In this document: piece after piece, positions 1 to 6,648 of the stretch | Layout of the letters: every line of letters starts with the position of its first letter | Position numbering within the stretch: position 1 is the first letter of the stretch | The notes under the pieces: model-generated | Databases searched by the model: none | What the model was told of the DNA's origin: nothing | Seen by the model: the letters and a program-made list of their open reading frames with translations, nothing else | Position numbers and translations under genes: made by a program | DNA from: an uncultured Gammaproteobacteria bacterium | GTDB taxonomy: Bacteria; Pseudomonadota; Gammaproteobacteria; GCA-002705445; GCA-002716945 | DNA length: 9,934 nt | NCBI GenBank assembly: GCA_913043035.1 | Contig: CAJWMM010000014.1 | Location: 1-9,934 of the forward strand | Direction of reading: 5' to 3'

Positions 1-428
1 TCGTTATTTATTTGGTCCCTTAGCACACTATCTCGCATAAAATTAACTCTACTCCAGCCCATGTGAGGTAATTTTAAATCATCTTTTGAGGATTGTATGC
101 GTTGGACACGTCCGTCAAATATGTTAAGGCATTCAGTATCGTCTTCCTCACTAAACGTCATTAGAATTTGTAAACCCATACATATCCCAAGAAATGGTTT
201 TCTGCTAATTAATTCTTTTAATTTAACTGTATCAAATTTGCTCTGCAGATTATCCATACAGGATTTTGCAGCGCCTTGTCCTGGAAACACTATTTTATCA
301 CTCGAGTCAATCTCTTTTATTGAATCAGTGATTACCACTTTATGTTCTTTACCACAAACTTTAAGTAGTGCTTTAGCTACACTGTGGATATTGCCCATAC
401 CATAATCAATAACAGAAATTTTTGACAT
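1..428 (-). CDS. hisH: Imidazole glycerol phosphate synthase glutaminase subunit HisH, 3' end outside window
   Basis: HisH hydrolyses glutamine and channels ammonia to HisF, which makes IGP and AICAR in histidine biosynthesis; the complex is cytosolic. The visible 142 residues are the N-terminal two thirds of a class I glutamine amidotransferase of about 200 residues. Motifs seen: VIDYGMGNIHS near residues 6-16, FPGQGAA at 48-54 (oxyanion strand region), GICMGLQ at 81-87 with nucleophile Cys83, and PHMGWS at 121-126, which is the HisH signature PHMGWN with Ser for the last Asn. The His-Glu part of the triad lies beyond the window edge. The ATG shares its A with the last base of the hisB stop (TAATG), so translational coupling to hisB is likely. 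A purine-rich GAAAGAA lies upstream inside hisB. hisA and hisF are expected next. The identification is secure. Confidence 0.95.
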   Translation of the reverse strand, partial: MSKISVIDYGMGNIHSVAKALLKVCGKEHKVVITDSIKEIDSSDKIVFPGQGAAKSCMDNLQSKFDTVKLKELISRKPFLGICMGLQILMTFSEEDDTECLNIFDGRVQRIQSSKDDLKLPHMGWSRVNFMRDSVLRDQINN

Positions 429-1021
429 TAAAGTTTTTCTTTCGTTGAAGGTATTTTGTTTAGATTTCTAGGATCGAGTGCTACTGCAACTTTAAGCGCT
501 TTTCCGAAAGCTTTAAAAATAGTCTCTGCGATATGATGCGAATTTGCTCCTCTCAAGTTGTCAATGTGTACTGTCGCCTTCGCGTGGTTTACGAAACCGT
601 GAAAGAATTCTTGCAGTAAATCTACATCAAATTCACCTACTCTTGATCTTGGATAAGAAACATTGTACTGCAGTCCTGGTCGTCCAGAAAAATCTAAAAC
701 TACTCTAGACAAAGATTCATCTAATGGAACATAGGATGATCCAAATCTATTAATTCCGAGTTTTTCACCAAGCGCTTTATCAATTACTTGACCTAATACA
801 ATTCCAATATCCTCAACAGTATGATGAGCATCAATTTGAAGATCTCCTCGAGCATGAATCTTTAGATCCATCATGCCATGTCTAGCAACTTGCTCAAGCA
901 TATGCTCTAAAAAAGGCAAGTCTGCCTTGAGATCAGCTACTCCGTTGCCATCTAAATCTACGCTAGCAACAATTTGGGTTTCCTTAGTGTTTCTCTCGAC
1001 TTCGGCTTCACGATTTTTCAT
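428..1021 (-). CDS. hisB: Imidazoleglycerol-phosphate dehydratase (monofunctional HisB)
   Basis: The enzyme dehydrates imidazole glycerol phosphate to imidazole acetol phosphate, a middle step of histidine synthesis, as a cytosolic Mn-dependent oligomer. The 197-residue protein has the full IGPD fold and no fused histidinol-phosphatase domain, unlike E. coli HisB. Visible signatures: RNTKET at residues 10-15, FLEHMLEQVARHG at 37-49, the metal-binding DAHHTVED at 64-71, SGRPGL near 112-117, EFFHGFVNHAKATVH at 138-152, and the second metal motif NSHHIAE at 160-166. Length and start match the family; the ATG is the first start and is followed by the normal short N-terminus. The gene begins 17 nt after the upstream hydrolase stop and overlaps hisH by one base. 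No good Shine-Dalgarno or promoter is visible in the 17-nt spacer, so it is probably read from upstream. Confidence 0.97.
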   Translation of the reverse strand: MKNREAEVERNTKETQIVASVDLDGNGVADLKADLPFLEHMLEQVARHGMMDLKIHARGDLQIDAHHTVEDIGIVLGQVIDKALGEKLGINRFGSSYVPLDESLSRVVLDFSGRPGLQYNVSYPRSRVGEFDVDLLQEFFHGFVNHAKATVHIDNLRGANSHHIAETIFKAFGKALKVAVALDPRNLNKIPSTKEKL

Positions 1022-1038
1022 ATGCTATCTATAACATA

Positions 1039-1782
1039 TTAGAGTGATATAAGCCATTTTTTTAGAATCAATAAAAGAGATGTGCTTTGATCTCTATAAT
1101 AATGATCAGCGTCAATCACCACCTGGTTAGTTATTTTCTCTGATCGAAGAGTTCCAAGATAATCTTTGTGTTCCAGTACAGAATTATGATCAAACTCTCC
1201 GTAAATATTTAACAGCTTAATATCTAGAGAACTATAATCAAAGAATGTTGCGGTTTGATCTTTATCTACTGCTCCAGCACCTAAAAGAATCACTGATTTT
1301 AAATATTTTCCTCCCTGAGAATTTAAATAGGAGGACAGCATATGCGCGCCACAACTATGAGCTATTATGATAATTTTTCCATATTCTGAGTATATTTTCT
1401 CTAATGCCAGGAATATGCGCTCATTTGAGTATGGAAATATTTTCTGATACTCATAATATGTGGCTCCTTTCTCTAATACAGGTAATTGAATAGAAAATAC
1501 ACTATACTCCGATTCAAGACCTTCCCTAATTGGATTCATTACAAGCGGCTCGTTTGGATAAAGACCTCTTCCATGCAGCAAGAGAATTGGTTGTCCTCTT
1601 TCCTTTATGTTTTGCAACATTATAAAACTAGAACTATCACTAAATTCAATTTTAACAAGATCAGAATCAAATTGTTCTTGAACAAATTGCTCGGTGAGAT
1701 TTAATTCTCGTAAATAGTTGGGCTTAACCTCTTTGATATACGAGGTGACTATAAATGATAGAAGGATAAACTTAATAATCAA
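1039..1782 (-). CDS. Alpha/beta hydrolase, function unknown, probably exported or membrane-anchored (DUF3530-like)
   Basis: This 247-residue protein has an alpha/beta-hydrolase core but no substrate can be named. Residues 1-16 are hydrophobic with Lys4, resembling a short signal peptide or anchor, with no clear AxA cleavage site and no lipobox Cys. Then come ILLLHGRG at 66-73 (oxyanion loop), AHSCGA at 141-146 with candidate nucleophile Ser143, YGEFD at 194-198 (candidate acid Asp198) and DADHYY at 224-229 (candidate His227). The nucleophile elbow has Ala in place of the first Gly of GxSxG. The general layout resembles DUF3530-type hydrolases, but I hold that loosely. The start is TTG, since no ATG lies nearby in frame; it overlaps the 3' end of the iminopeptidase gene by 11 nt and is preceded by GAGGAG. 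It is followed 17 nt later by hisB, so it is probably co-transcribed with his genes without an obvious metabolic reason. Confidence 0.72.
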   Translation of the reverse strand: MIIKFILLSFIVTSYIKEVKPNYLRELNLTEQFVQEQFDSDLVKIEFSDSSSFIMLQNIKERGQPILLLHGRGLYPNEPLVMNPIREGLESEYSVFSIQLPVLEKGATYYEYQKIFPYSNERIFLALEKIYSEYGKIIIIAHSCGAHMLSSYLNSQGGKYLKSVILLGAGAVDKDQTATFFDYSSLDIKLLNIYGEFDHNSVLEHKDYLGTLRSEKITNQVVIDADHYYRDQSTSLLLILKKWLISL

Positions 1783-2713
1783 AATTTAATGACTCCTCGA
1801 AAATTTCAAGAATTTTACTTGTAATCCCAGGCTCTAATAGTGAATGTCCTGCATCATTAATTATGTTTAGTTCAGAATTATCATAATGATTGTGTAAATC
1901 AAAAGCTTGATTAAATGGACACACAACATCATAACGACCATGTACGATATAGCATTTAATATGCTTTATCTTATCGATATTCTTGATAATTTGATTCTCT
2001 TCAATAAAACAATCGTTTTTAAAATAATGCGTCTCTATTTTAGCGAGTGATATCGCACATTTATCAAATTGATCTACTACTTCTGCATTTGGTTTAAGTG
2101 ATGAACAATTACCCTCCCAAATTGACCATTGCTTACAAAATTGATTAGATATTTGTTTATCAACAGAATGAATACGTTTGTAAAAAGCTGTTAATATATC
2201 ATCTCTCTCATAAGCAGGTATATCTTTTAAGAAGTCTCTCCAGTAATCCGGGAAGATTGAATCTGCACCTTTTTGGTAAAACCATTGAATATCAGATTTA
2301 CGACAAAGAAAGATTCCTCTTAATACAAGGGTCTTAACAGTTTCAGGATATTTCTGTGAGTATAGAAGAGCCAGTGTTGATCCCCAAGATCCTCCATAAA
2401 TAACTACCTCTTGAATATTAAGATGGTAGAGAATCATTTTTATGTCATCGATTAATTTTTCGCTTGTATTGTTCTCGCAGACTCCAAATGGTGTTGATTT
2501 ACCACAGCCTCGTTGATCAAATATTATTATTTTGTATTTTTTTGGATTAAAGTACCTTCTGTATATTTCACTGCTACCTGCACCAGGTCCTCCATGAAGA
2601 AAAAGTACAGGTACTCCATTTTCATTACCAGATAACTCTACCGATAATGAATGTCCATCACCCACATCTAAGGAAAATTCTAAATAAGGTTTTATCGAAT
2701 TAAAAAGATTCAC
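1772..2713 (-). CDS. pip: Proline iminopeptidase, S33 family alpha/beta hydrolase
   Basis: This cytosolic serine exopeptidase releases N-terminal proline (and often other residues) from peptides. The 313-residue length matches bacterial enzymes. Signatures seen: HGGPGAGSS at residues 40-48 (oxyanion hole), FDQRGCGKS at 65-73, GGSWGS at 107-112 with nucleophile Ser109, the family-typical WSIWEG at 196-201, GRYDVVCP at 259-266 with acid Asp262, and DAGHS at 287-291 with His290. All three catalytic residues are in place. The start is GTG at 2713; an in-frame TAA lies four codons upstream, and the next in-frame Met is not until residue 93, so no ATG start is possible. No Shine-Dalgarno is visible. 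It follows the acyltransferase gene after 58 nt and overlaps the next hydrolase gene by 11 nt, forming a hydrolase pair. Substrate breadth cannot be judged from sequence. Confidence 0.93.
   Translation of the reverse strand: MNLFNSIKPYLEFSLDVGDGHSLSVELSGNENGVPVLFLHGGPGAGSSEIYRRYFNPKKYKIIIFDQRGCGKSTPFGVCENNTSEKLIDDIKMILYHLNIQEVVIYGGSWGSTLALLYSQKYPETVKTLVLRGIFLCRKSDIQWFYQKGADSIFPDYWRDFLKDIPAYERDDILTAFYKRIHSVDKQISNQFCKQWSIWEGNCSSLKPNAEVVDQFDKCAISLAKIETHYFKNDCFIEENQIIKNIDKIKHIKCYIVHGRYDVVCPFNQAFDLHNHYDNSELNIINDAGHSLLEPGITSKILEIFEESLNFDY
1793..1798 (-). promoter_or_regulatory. Strong Shine-Dalgarno GAGGAG for the TTG-started hydrolase
   Basis: On the minus strand GAGGAG ends 10 nt before the TTG at 1782. 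It lies inside the last codons of the upstream iminopeptidase gene. It supports the TTG as the true start. Other starts in this window have weak or no such motif. Confidence 0.6.
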
Positions 2714-2715
2714 AT
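2710..2715 (-). other. ATGTGA start-stop element overlapping the pip GTG start
   Basis: Reading the minus strand, an ATG at 2715-2713 is followed directly by TGA at 2712-2710, and the GTG start of the iminopeptidase (2713-2711) lies inside this hexamer in another frame. An initiating ribosome choosing the ATG would stop at once. Whether this lowers pip translation is unknown. Confidence 0.3.
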
Positions 2716-2771
2716 TTATATTTTATGCTATAACAAGCACAAAGAATAGATTAGAATTCTGTATATTTTAT

Positions 2772-3749
2772 TTAGTATGGATAATTTTTTCCTTTTTCTC
2801 TATTTTGAAAAATGCGTAAACTCCACATATATTGATTAACACTTCTAGAAATCAATCTTTCAAAACAAATATTTATTGTGCGTGCATCCTTGCTGGGTGA
2901 GTCTGATGGAAAGTTAGTAACAGCCTCTTCTAAATATGTGACATATTTTCCAGAATCTTTATCGTAAATGTTTATACATGGTATAATACTACAGTCTGTA
3001 AGTTGAGCTAATTTTCTTATTGTTAGTAATGTAGCTTTTCTGTCATCAAAAAAATCCGCAAATTCGGATTCTTTTAAACTAAGATCTTCATCACCAATGT
3101 AATAAAAAATATTTGGCTTTCTTAGACTTTTTACTAAAGTTTTAAATGGGAAGTTATCTCTAGAAAATATTACTGCATTATCGTCAGTTTTACATCTAGA
3201 TCTTCCTATCAACCAATTAATAAACTTATTCCTAAAAGGCTTATACATACTTATTACAGGAAAATTTGAGATAGATCTCCCACCAAAATCTAATGATGTT
3301 GAATGGACGGTTAAGAGAATAACTCCTTTACCTTTTTTAAGTGACTGTTGAAGAAATTCAATATTTTCAACATTACATGATTTCCTGAGTGAGGCACTAC
3401 TTCGCCACCATAGAATGGACATATCAAGAAATGATCTCCCAAGGTTCTGAAAATATTCTCTAGTGATTAAATCAATCTCTTCTTTTGATTTATTTTTAAA
3501 GCACAAAGACAAGTTACTAGCGGCTATCTGTCGTCTTTTTTCATTTGTTTTGTAGAGAATATCGCCGACTTTACCCCCTACACTCACTCTCAATGAGTTG
3601 GGTAAAATATTTATGAAAAAGGATAAAATCAAAACTAACCAAGTTATCCAATAGCGAGGGTAAAGATAGTCAGTCGTAAACCTCTCTGCCTCCGATGATT
3701 TTATATCTAACATGTTATTAATCGAACAAAATGGTTTATCTTTATTCAT
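2772..3749 (-). CDS. LpxL/HtrB-like lipid A biosynthesis (Kdo-dependent) acyltransferase
   Basis: Family members transfer a secondary acyl chain to Kdo2-lipid IVA at the inner face of the inner membrane. The 325-residue protein has PRYW at residues 31-34, as in LpxL, followed by a hydrophobic membrane segment (about 34-50), KRRQIAASNL at 71-80 (counterpart of the conserved R-N-L region), the acyltransferase HX4D box HSTSLD at 149-154 after GVILLTV, YYIGDED at 216-222, and a C-terminal QYMWSLRIFQNRE at 306-318 close to the LpxL tail. Which acyl chain and position it uses cannot be told, so no symbol is given. The ATG used leaves 30 residues before PRYW, longer than E. coli LpxL; Met13 (3713) is an alternative. 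Neither has a Shine-Dalgarno. It starts 6 nt after the trkH stop, in the same frame, so coupling with trkH is likely. Confidence 0.85.
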   Translation of the reverse strand: MNKDKPFCSINNMLDIKSSEAERFTTDYLYPRYWITWLVLILSFFINILPNSLRVSVGGKVGDILYKTNEKRRQIAASNLSLCFKNKSKEEIDLITREYFQNLGRSFLDMSILWWRSSASLRKSCNVENIEFLQQSLKKGKGVILLTVHSTSLDFGGRSISNFPVISMYKPFRNKFINWLIGRSRCKTDDNAVIFSRDNFPFKTLVKSLRKPNIFYYIGDEDLSLKESEFADFFDDRKATLLTIRKLAQLTDCSIIPCINIYDKDSGKYVTYLEEAVTNFPSDSPSKDARTINICFERLISRSVNQYMWSLRIFQNREKGKNYPY

Positions 3750-3755
3750 ATAGAT

Positions 3756-5204
3756 CTAGTATTTCCAGAAGTAGGGAGTCATTATAATGAGTAGAGTGTA
3801 TATCTCAAGTCTGCCGAGTAACATTGTAAATGAGAGAAGATATTTTGAAGCTGTATTAATTGAGCTGTAGTTATCAATAACACTACCTGCTCCTGGTCCT
3901 AAGTTATTTAAACACGCCGCTATGGATGAGAATGCAGTTGTAGCATCAAGTCCTATCAAGAGTAAACCCAGAGACAAAAAAATATATGAAATTAGATAGA
4001 AAATAAAAAATAGAAGGATGTTATTTGAGACACTATCGTTTACAGCTTGACCATTAATTTTAATTGGAACCTCTGCTGATGGATGTATGATTTTTATAAG
4101 GCCTCTCTTCAATTCTTTTAGTATAAAGAGTATTCTAATGATCTTTATGCCACCTCCAGTGGATCCAGCACACGCGCCTAAAAAACTCAAAAATATCAGG
4201 GTACTAATTATTGAAACTGGCCAATCTTCATACGACGTAGATACAAATCCAGAGGTAGTTATAAAAGAGATTACCTGAAAAAGAATACCCATTACTGAAA
4301 CCTGGTTAGCGTAAGCAAAAGATGAATAGATAAGAAGTAAAAATGAAATTACTATGATAAGTGAGATGTATAATCTAAATTCAACATCCTTAAAATATAT
4401 TTTTAGACTTTGACTCTTGAGTGAATGGAAATGAAGGATAAAATTTAATGCAGATAAAAACATAAAAATCATACAAACAATCTCAATCTCAAAACTATTA
4501 AAGTAAGCGATACTTTGGCTATGAGTTGAGAAGCCTCCTATAGCGATAGTTGAAAAACTATGCGCAATAGCATCGAACAGGTTCATTCCAGCGAGATAAT
4601 ATGCGCCGGCACACAAAAGCGTTAGACCTAAGTAAACTTTCCACAAATTTTGGGCAGTTTCAGCAATTCTAGGAGAAATTTTATTATCCTTAATTGGGCC
4701 ACCTGATTCGGCTTTATATAGTTGCATACCGCCAACACCCAACATTGGCAAGACAGCAAGAGCTAAAACGACGATTCCCATACCACCTAACCACTGTAAA
4801 AGTTGACGGTAAATTAATATTGAAGGAGAGAGATCATCAAGATTGCTAATAATTGTTGCGCCAGTTGTTGTCCATCCAGAAACAGATTCAAAGAAAGCAT
4901 CTACAAAACTCATTGATAAGTTAATATCAAACATAAATGGGAAGCTTCCAAAGAAACTCAATAGAACCCAAAAGAGTACCACTATTAAAAAACCTTCTTT
5001 AATTTTTATATTAGAGTCAAAATTATTATTTCTATTAGGGAAAAAAAGAAGAGATCCAGATAAGAAAATAATTATAAAAGAATAAATAAATGAAGAGGTG
5101 TTTCCATCATCATAGGATAGAGAGACACCTAGTGGAATTATGAGTATAATTGCAAAAACTAGTATCATCATACCTATAATTTTTTGTATCAATGAGTAAT
5201 TCAT
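3756..5204 (-). CDS. trkH: Trk potassium uptake system membrane subunit TrkH
   Basis: TrkH is the K+-translocating inner-membrane subunit, gated by a TrkA ring on the cytoplasmic side. The 482 residues equal the E. coli length (483). The four quasi-repeated pore loops of the SKT superfamily are all visible: TTTGAT at 112-117, IAIGGFST at 220-227, ITTSGF at 315-320 and NNLGPGAG at 433-440, each with its filter Gly. The GACAGSTGGGIKIIR stretch at 343-357 is the flexible intramembrane gate loop of the third repeat. The C-terminal LGRLEIYTLLI at 463-473 is typical. Many hydrophobic segments span the rest. The ATG lies 3 nt after the trkA stop with no Shine-Dalgarno, so translation is probably coupled to trkA. 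The adjacency of trkA and trkH differs from E. coli, where trkH is elsewhere. Confidence 0.97.
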   Translation of the reverse strand: MNYSLIQKIIGMMILVFAIILIIPLGVSLSYDDGNTSSFIYSFIIIFLSGSLLFFPNRNNNFDSNIKIKEGFLIVVLFWVLLSFFGSFPFMFDINLSMSFVDAFFESVSGWTTTGATIISNLDDLSPSILIYRQLLQWLGGMGIVVLALAVLPMLGVGGMQLYKAESGGPIKDNKISPRIAETAQNLWKVYLGLTLLCAGAYYLAGMNLFDAIAHSFSTIAIGGFSTHSQSIAYFNSFEIEIVCMIFMFLSALNFILHFHSLKSQSLKIYFKDVEFRLYISLIIVISFLLLIYSSFAYANQVSVMGILFQVISFITTSGFVSTSYEDWPVSIISTLIFLSFLGACAGSTGGGIKIIRILFILKELKRGLIKIIHPSAEVPIKINGQAVNDSVSNNILLFFIFYLISYIFLSLGLLLIGLDATTAFSSIAACLNNLGPGAGSVIDNYSSINTASKYLLSFTMLLGRLEIYTLLIIMTPYFWKY

Positions 5205-5207
5205 ATT

Positions 5208-6578
5208 TTAGAAAAAGCCCACATTTACTTGGAAAAGTTTTTCAATAGTTGGTAGTTCTTTCTTGTCAAAAGCAAATATTATTATGTGATCCTCGTCTTG
5301 AATTTCTATGTCCTCATTGGCTAGTACTACATTTTTATCTCTTACAACAGCTCCGATTACGATAGATTTAGGTAACTTAAGTTGAGAAATTCTTTTTCCA
5401 ACAAGATTTGAAGTTTTTTTATCACCATGGGCAACTATCTCCATTACCTCTCCGTCAATATCTCCAATTCTATTTACACTAACAATATCACTGGTTCTAA
5501 CTGATGCTAAGAGTGATCCAATTGTAACGTCTTCTGGTGAGACTACTACATCAATTTCTTTAGAGACTAAATTTCTGTAAGATGATTTATTCACTATAGC
5601 TATAGTTTTACCAGCTCCCATATCTTTTGCTAGTTTTGCAGATAATATGTTTGCTTGGTCGTCGCTTGTTACCGCACAGAAATAATCAACGTCATTAATA
5701 TTCTCATTTTTTAACATCGTCTCATCTGCTATATCATTATTCAAAACAACCGTCGAAGAAAGGTTCTCAGAGATATTTTTAGCAATTAATTTGTCTTTCT
5801 CAATGAGTTTAAGATTGTACGTATCCTCTAACTTCTTAGCTAATGCTGATCCGACTCTGCCTCCACCTGCAATCATTACATTGTGTGGCTCGTCTGTCAT
5901 TTTTCTTAACTCACTCATAAAACGCATATTTTCCTCAGTAGCAATAAAAAGTACGTCGTCATCAGGCATAATAAAAGTATCATCGTCTGGAATTAAATAT
6001 TTCTTCTCACGAAATATCGCTACAACTTTCACATCCACGTTGGGTAGATGCTCCCTAAATTCAGACAATCTTTTCCTAGCTAAAGGACCATTTGATAAAA
6101 CTGTAGCTGCAATTACATGTACTTTGCCAGAAGCAAACTTAAATGCTTGAAATGCACCTGGGTGATCTATAATATTTTTCACATAGTCAGTAACTAGTAT
6201 ATTAGGACTAATAACGTCGTTAATAGAAAAGAATTTCTTCTGAAACCCATCCTCATCATTTAAATACTCATTTGCTCTTAACCTTGCGATCCTTTTTGGA
6301 ACATTAAATATGTTTTTTGCTACATGGCAAGCTGCCATATTTACCTCATCATTGCCTGTTACAGCTATAACCATATCAGAATTGTCTGCGTCAGCTAGTC
6401 TTTGAATGGATGGATGTGATGCTAGACCATGGATAGTTTTGATATCAATTTGCTCTTTAAGGTTTTCAAGTATAGACTTATCAACATCAACGAGTGTGAT
6501 ATCATTGCCTTCATCAGATAATATCTTGGCGACAGAAGATCCAACTTGCCCACCACCGAAGACTATAATTTTTTTCAT
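5208..6578 (-). CDS. trkA: Trk potassium uptake system NAD(H)-binding regulatory subunit TrkA
   Basis: TrkA is the peripheral cytoplasmic subunit that binds nucleotides and gates TrkH. At 456 residues it is the full two-repeat form (E. coli 458). The first RCK_N domain has GGGQVG at residues 8-13 with acidic Asp31 for the ribose; the first RCK_C is roughly 140-225. The second RCK_N begins with GGGRVG at 238-243 with Glu260, and the second RCK_C covers about 370-450, ending in a short FF tail. No domain is lost. The ATG is followed by MKKIIVFGGG, exactly where the family starts. The gene sits 70 nt after fmt, where E. coli and relatives carry rsmB, and 3 nt before trkH in the same frame. The 70-nt spacer might carry its own promoter. 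Confidence 0.97.
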   Translation of the reverse strand: MKKIIVFGGGQVGSSVAKILSDEGNDITLVDVDKSILENLKEQIDIKTIHGLASHPSIQRLADADNSDMVIAVTGNDEVNMAACHVAKNIFNVPKRIARLRANEYLNDEDGFQKKFFSINDVISPNILVTDYVKNIIDHPGAFQAFKFASGKVHVIAATVLSNGPLARKRLSEFREHLPNVDVKVVAIFREKKYLIPDDDTFIMPDDDVLFIATEENMRFMSELRKMTDEPHNVMIAGGGRVGSALAKKLEDTYNLKLIEKDKLIAKNISENLSSTVVLNNDIADETMLKNENINDVDYFCAVTSDDQANILSAKLAKDMGAGKTIAIVNKSSYRNLVSKEIDVVVSPEDVTIGSLLASVRTSDIVSVNRIGDIDGEVMEIVAHGDKKTSNLVGKRISQLKLPKSIVIGAVVRDKNVVLANEDIEIQDEDHIIIFAFDKKELPTIEKLFQVNVGFF

Positions 6579-6648
6579 GTTATGTTTTGTCTAAGAACAT
6601 TTGACTTTATTCTACACCAATCAAGATAGAAATTAAGACCAAAATACT
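6579..6648 (-). other. Spacer between fmt and trkA, possible weak promoter
   Basis: This is the largest internal gap of the minus-strand run. It holds no ORF, no GC-rich hairpin and no rsmB remnant that I can recognise. A TAGAAT hexamer on the minus strand at 6614-6609 (5 of 6 to TATAAT) could be a -10 box for trkA, but no good -35 lies 16-18 nt upstream, so a promoter is only a guess. Confidence 0.25.

Noticed and set aside
97..405. Plus-strand ORF of 102 codons opposite hisH
   Set aside because: It is the complement of hisH, which has clear glutaminase motifs; the plus-strand product shows no recognisable domain.
2714..2771. Promoter for pip in the 58-nt spacer
   Set aside because: TATAGC-like and TAAAAT-like hexamers exist on the minus strand, but none has a fair -35 at 16-18 nt, and the second lies too near the start.
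4087..5085. Plus-strand ORFs opposite trkH
   Set aside because: They are antisense shadows of a conserved membrane protein gene and show no start signal or domain.
5205..5210. Possible split TrkA-TrkH fusion gene caused by a point-mutation stop
   Set aside because: Both proteins are full length and start and end where their families do, so these are two normal genes.
5791..6594. Plus-strand ORFs opposite trkA
   Set aside because: Antisense shadows of the RCK domains; the low-complexity Ser-rich products match no family I know.
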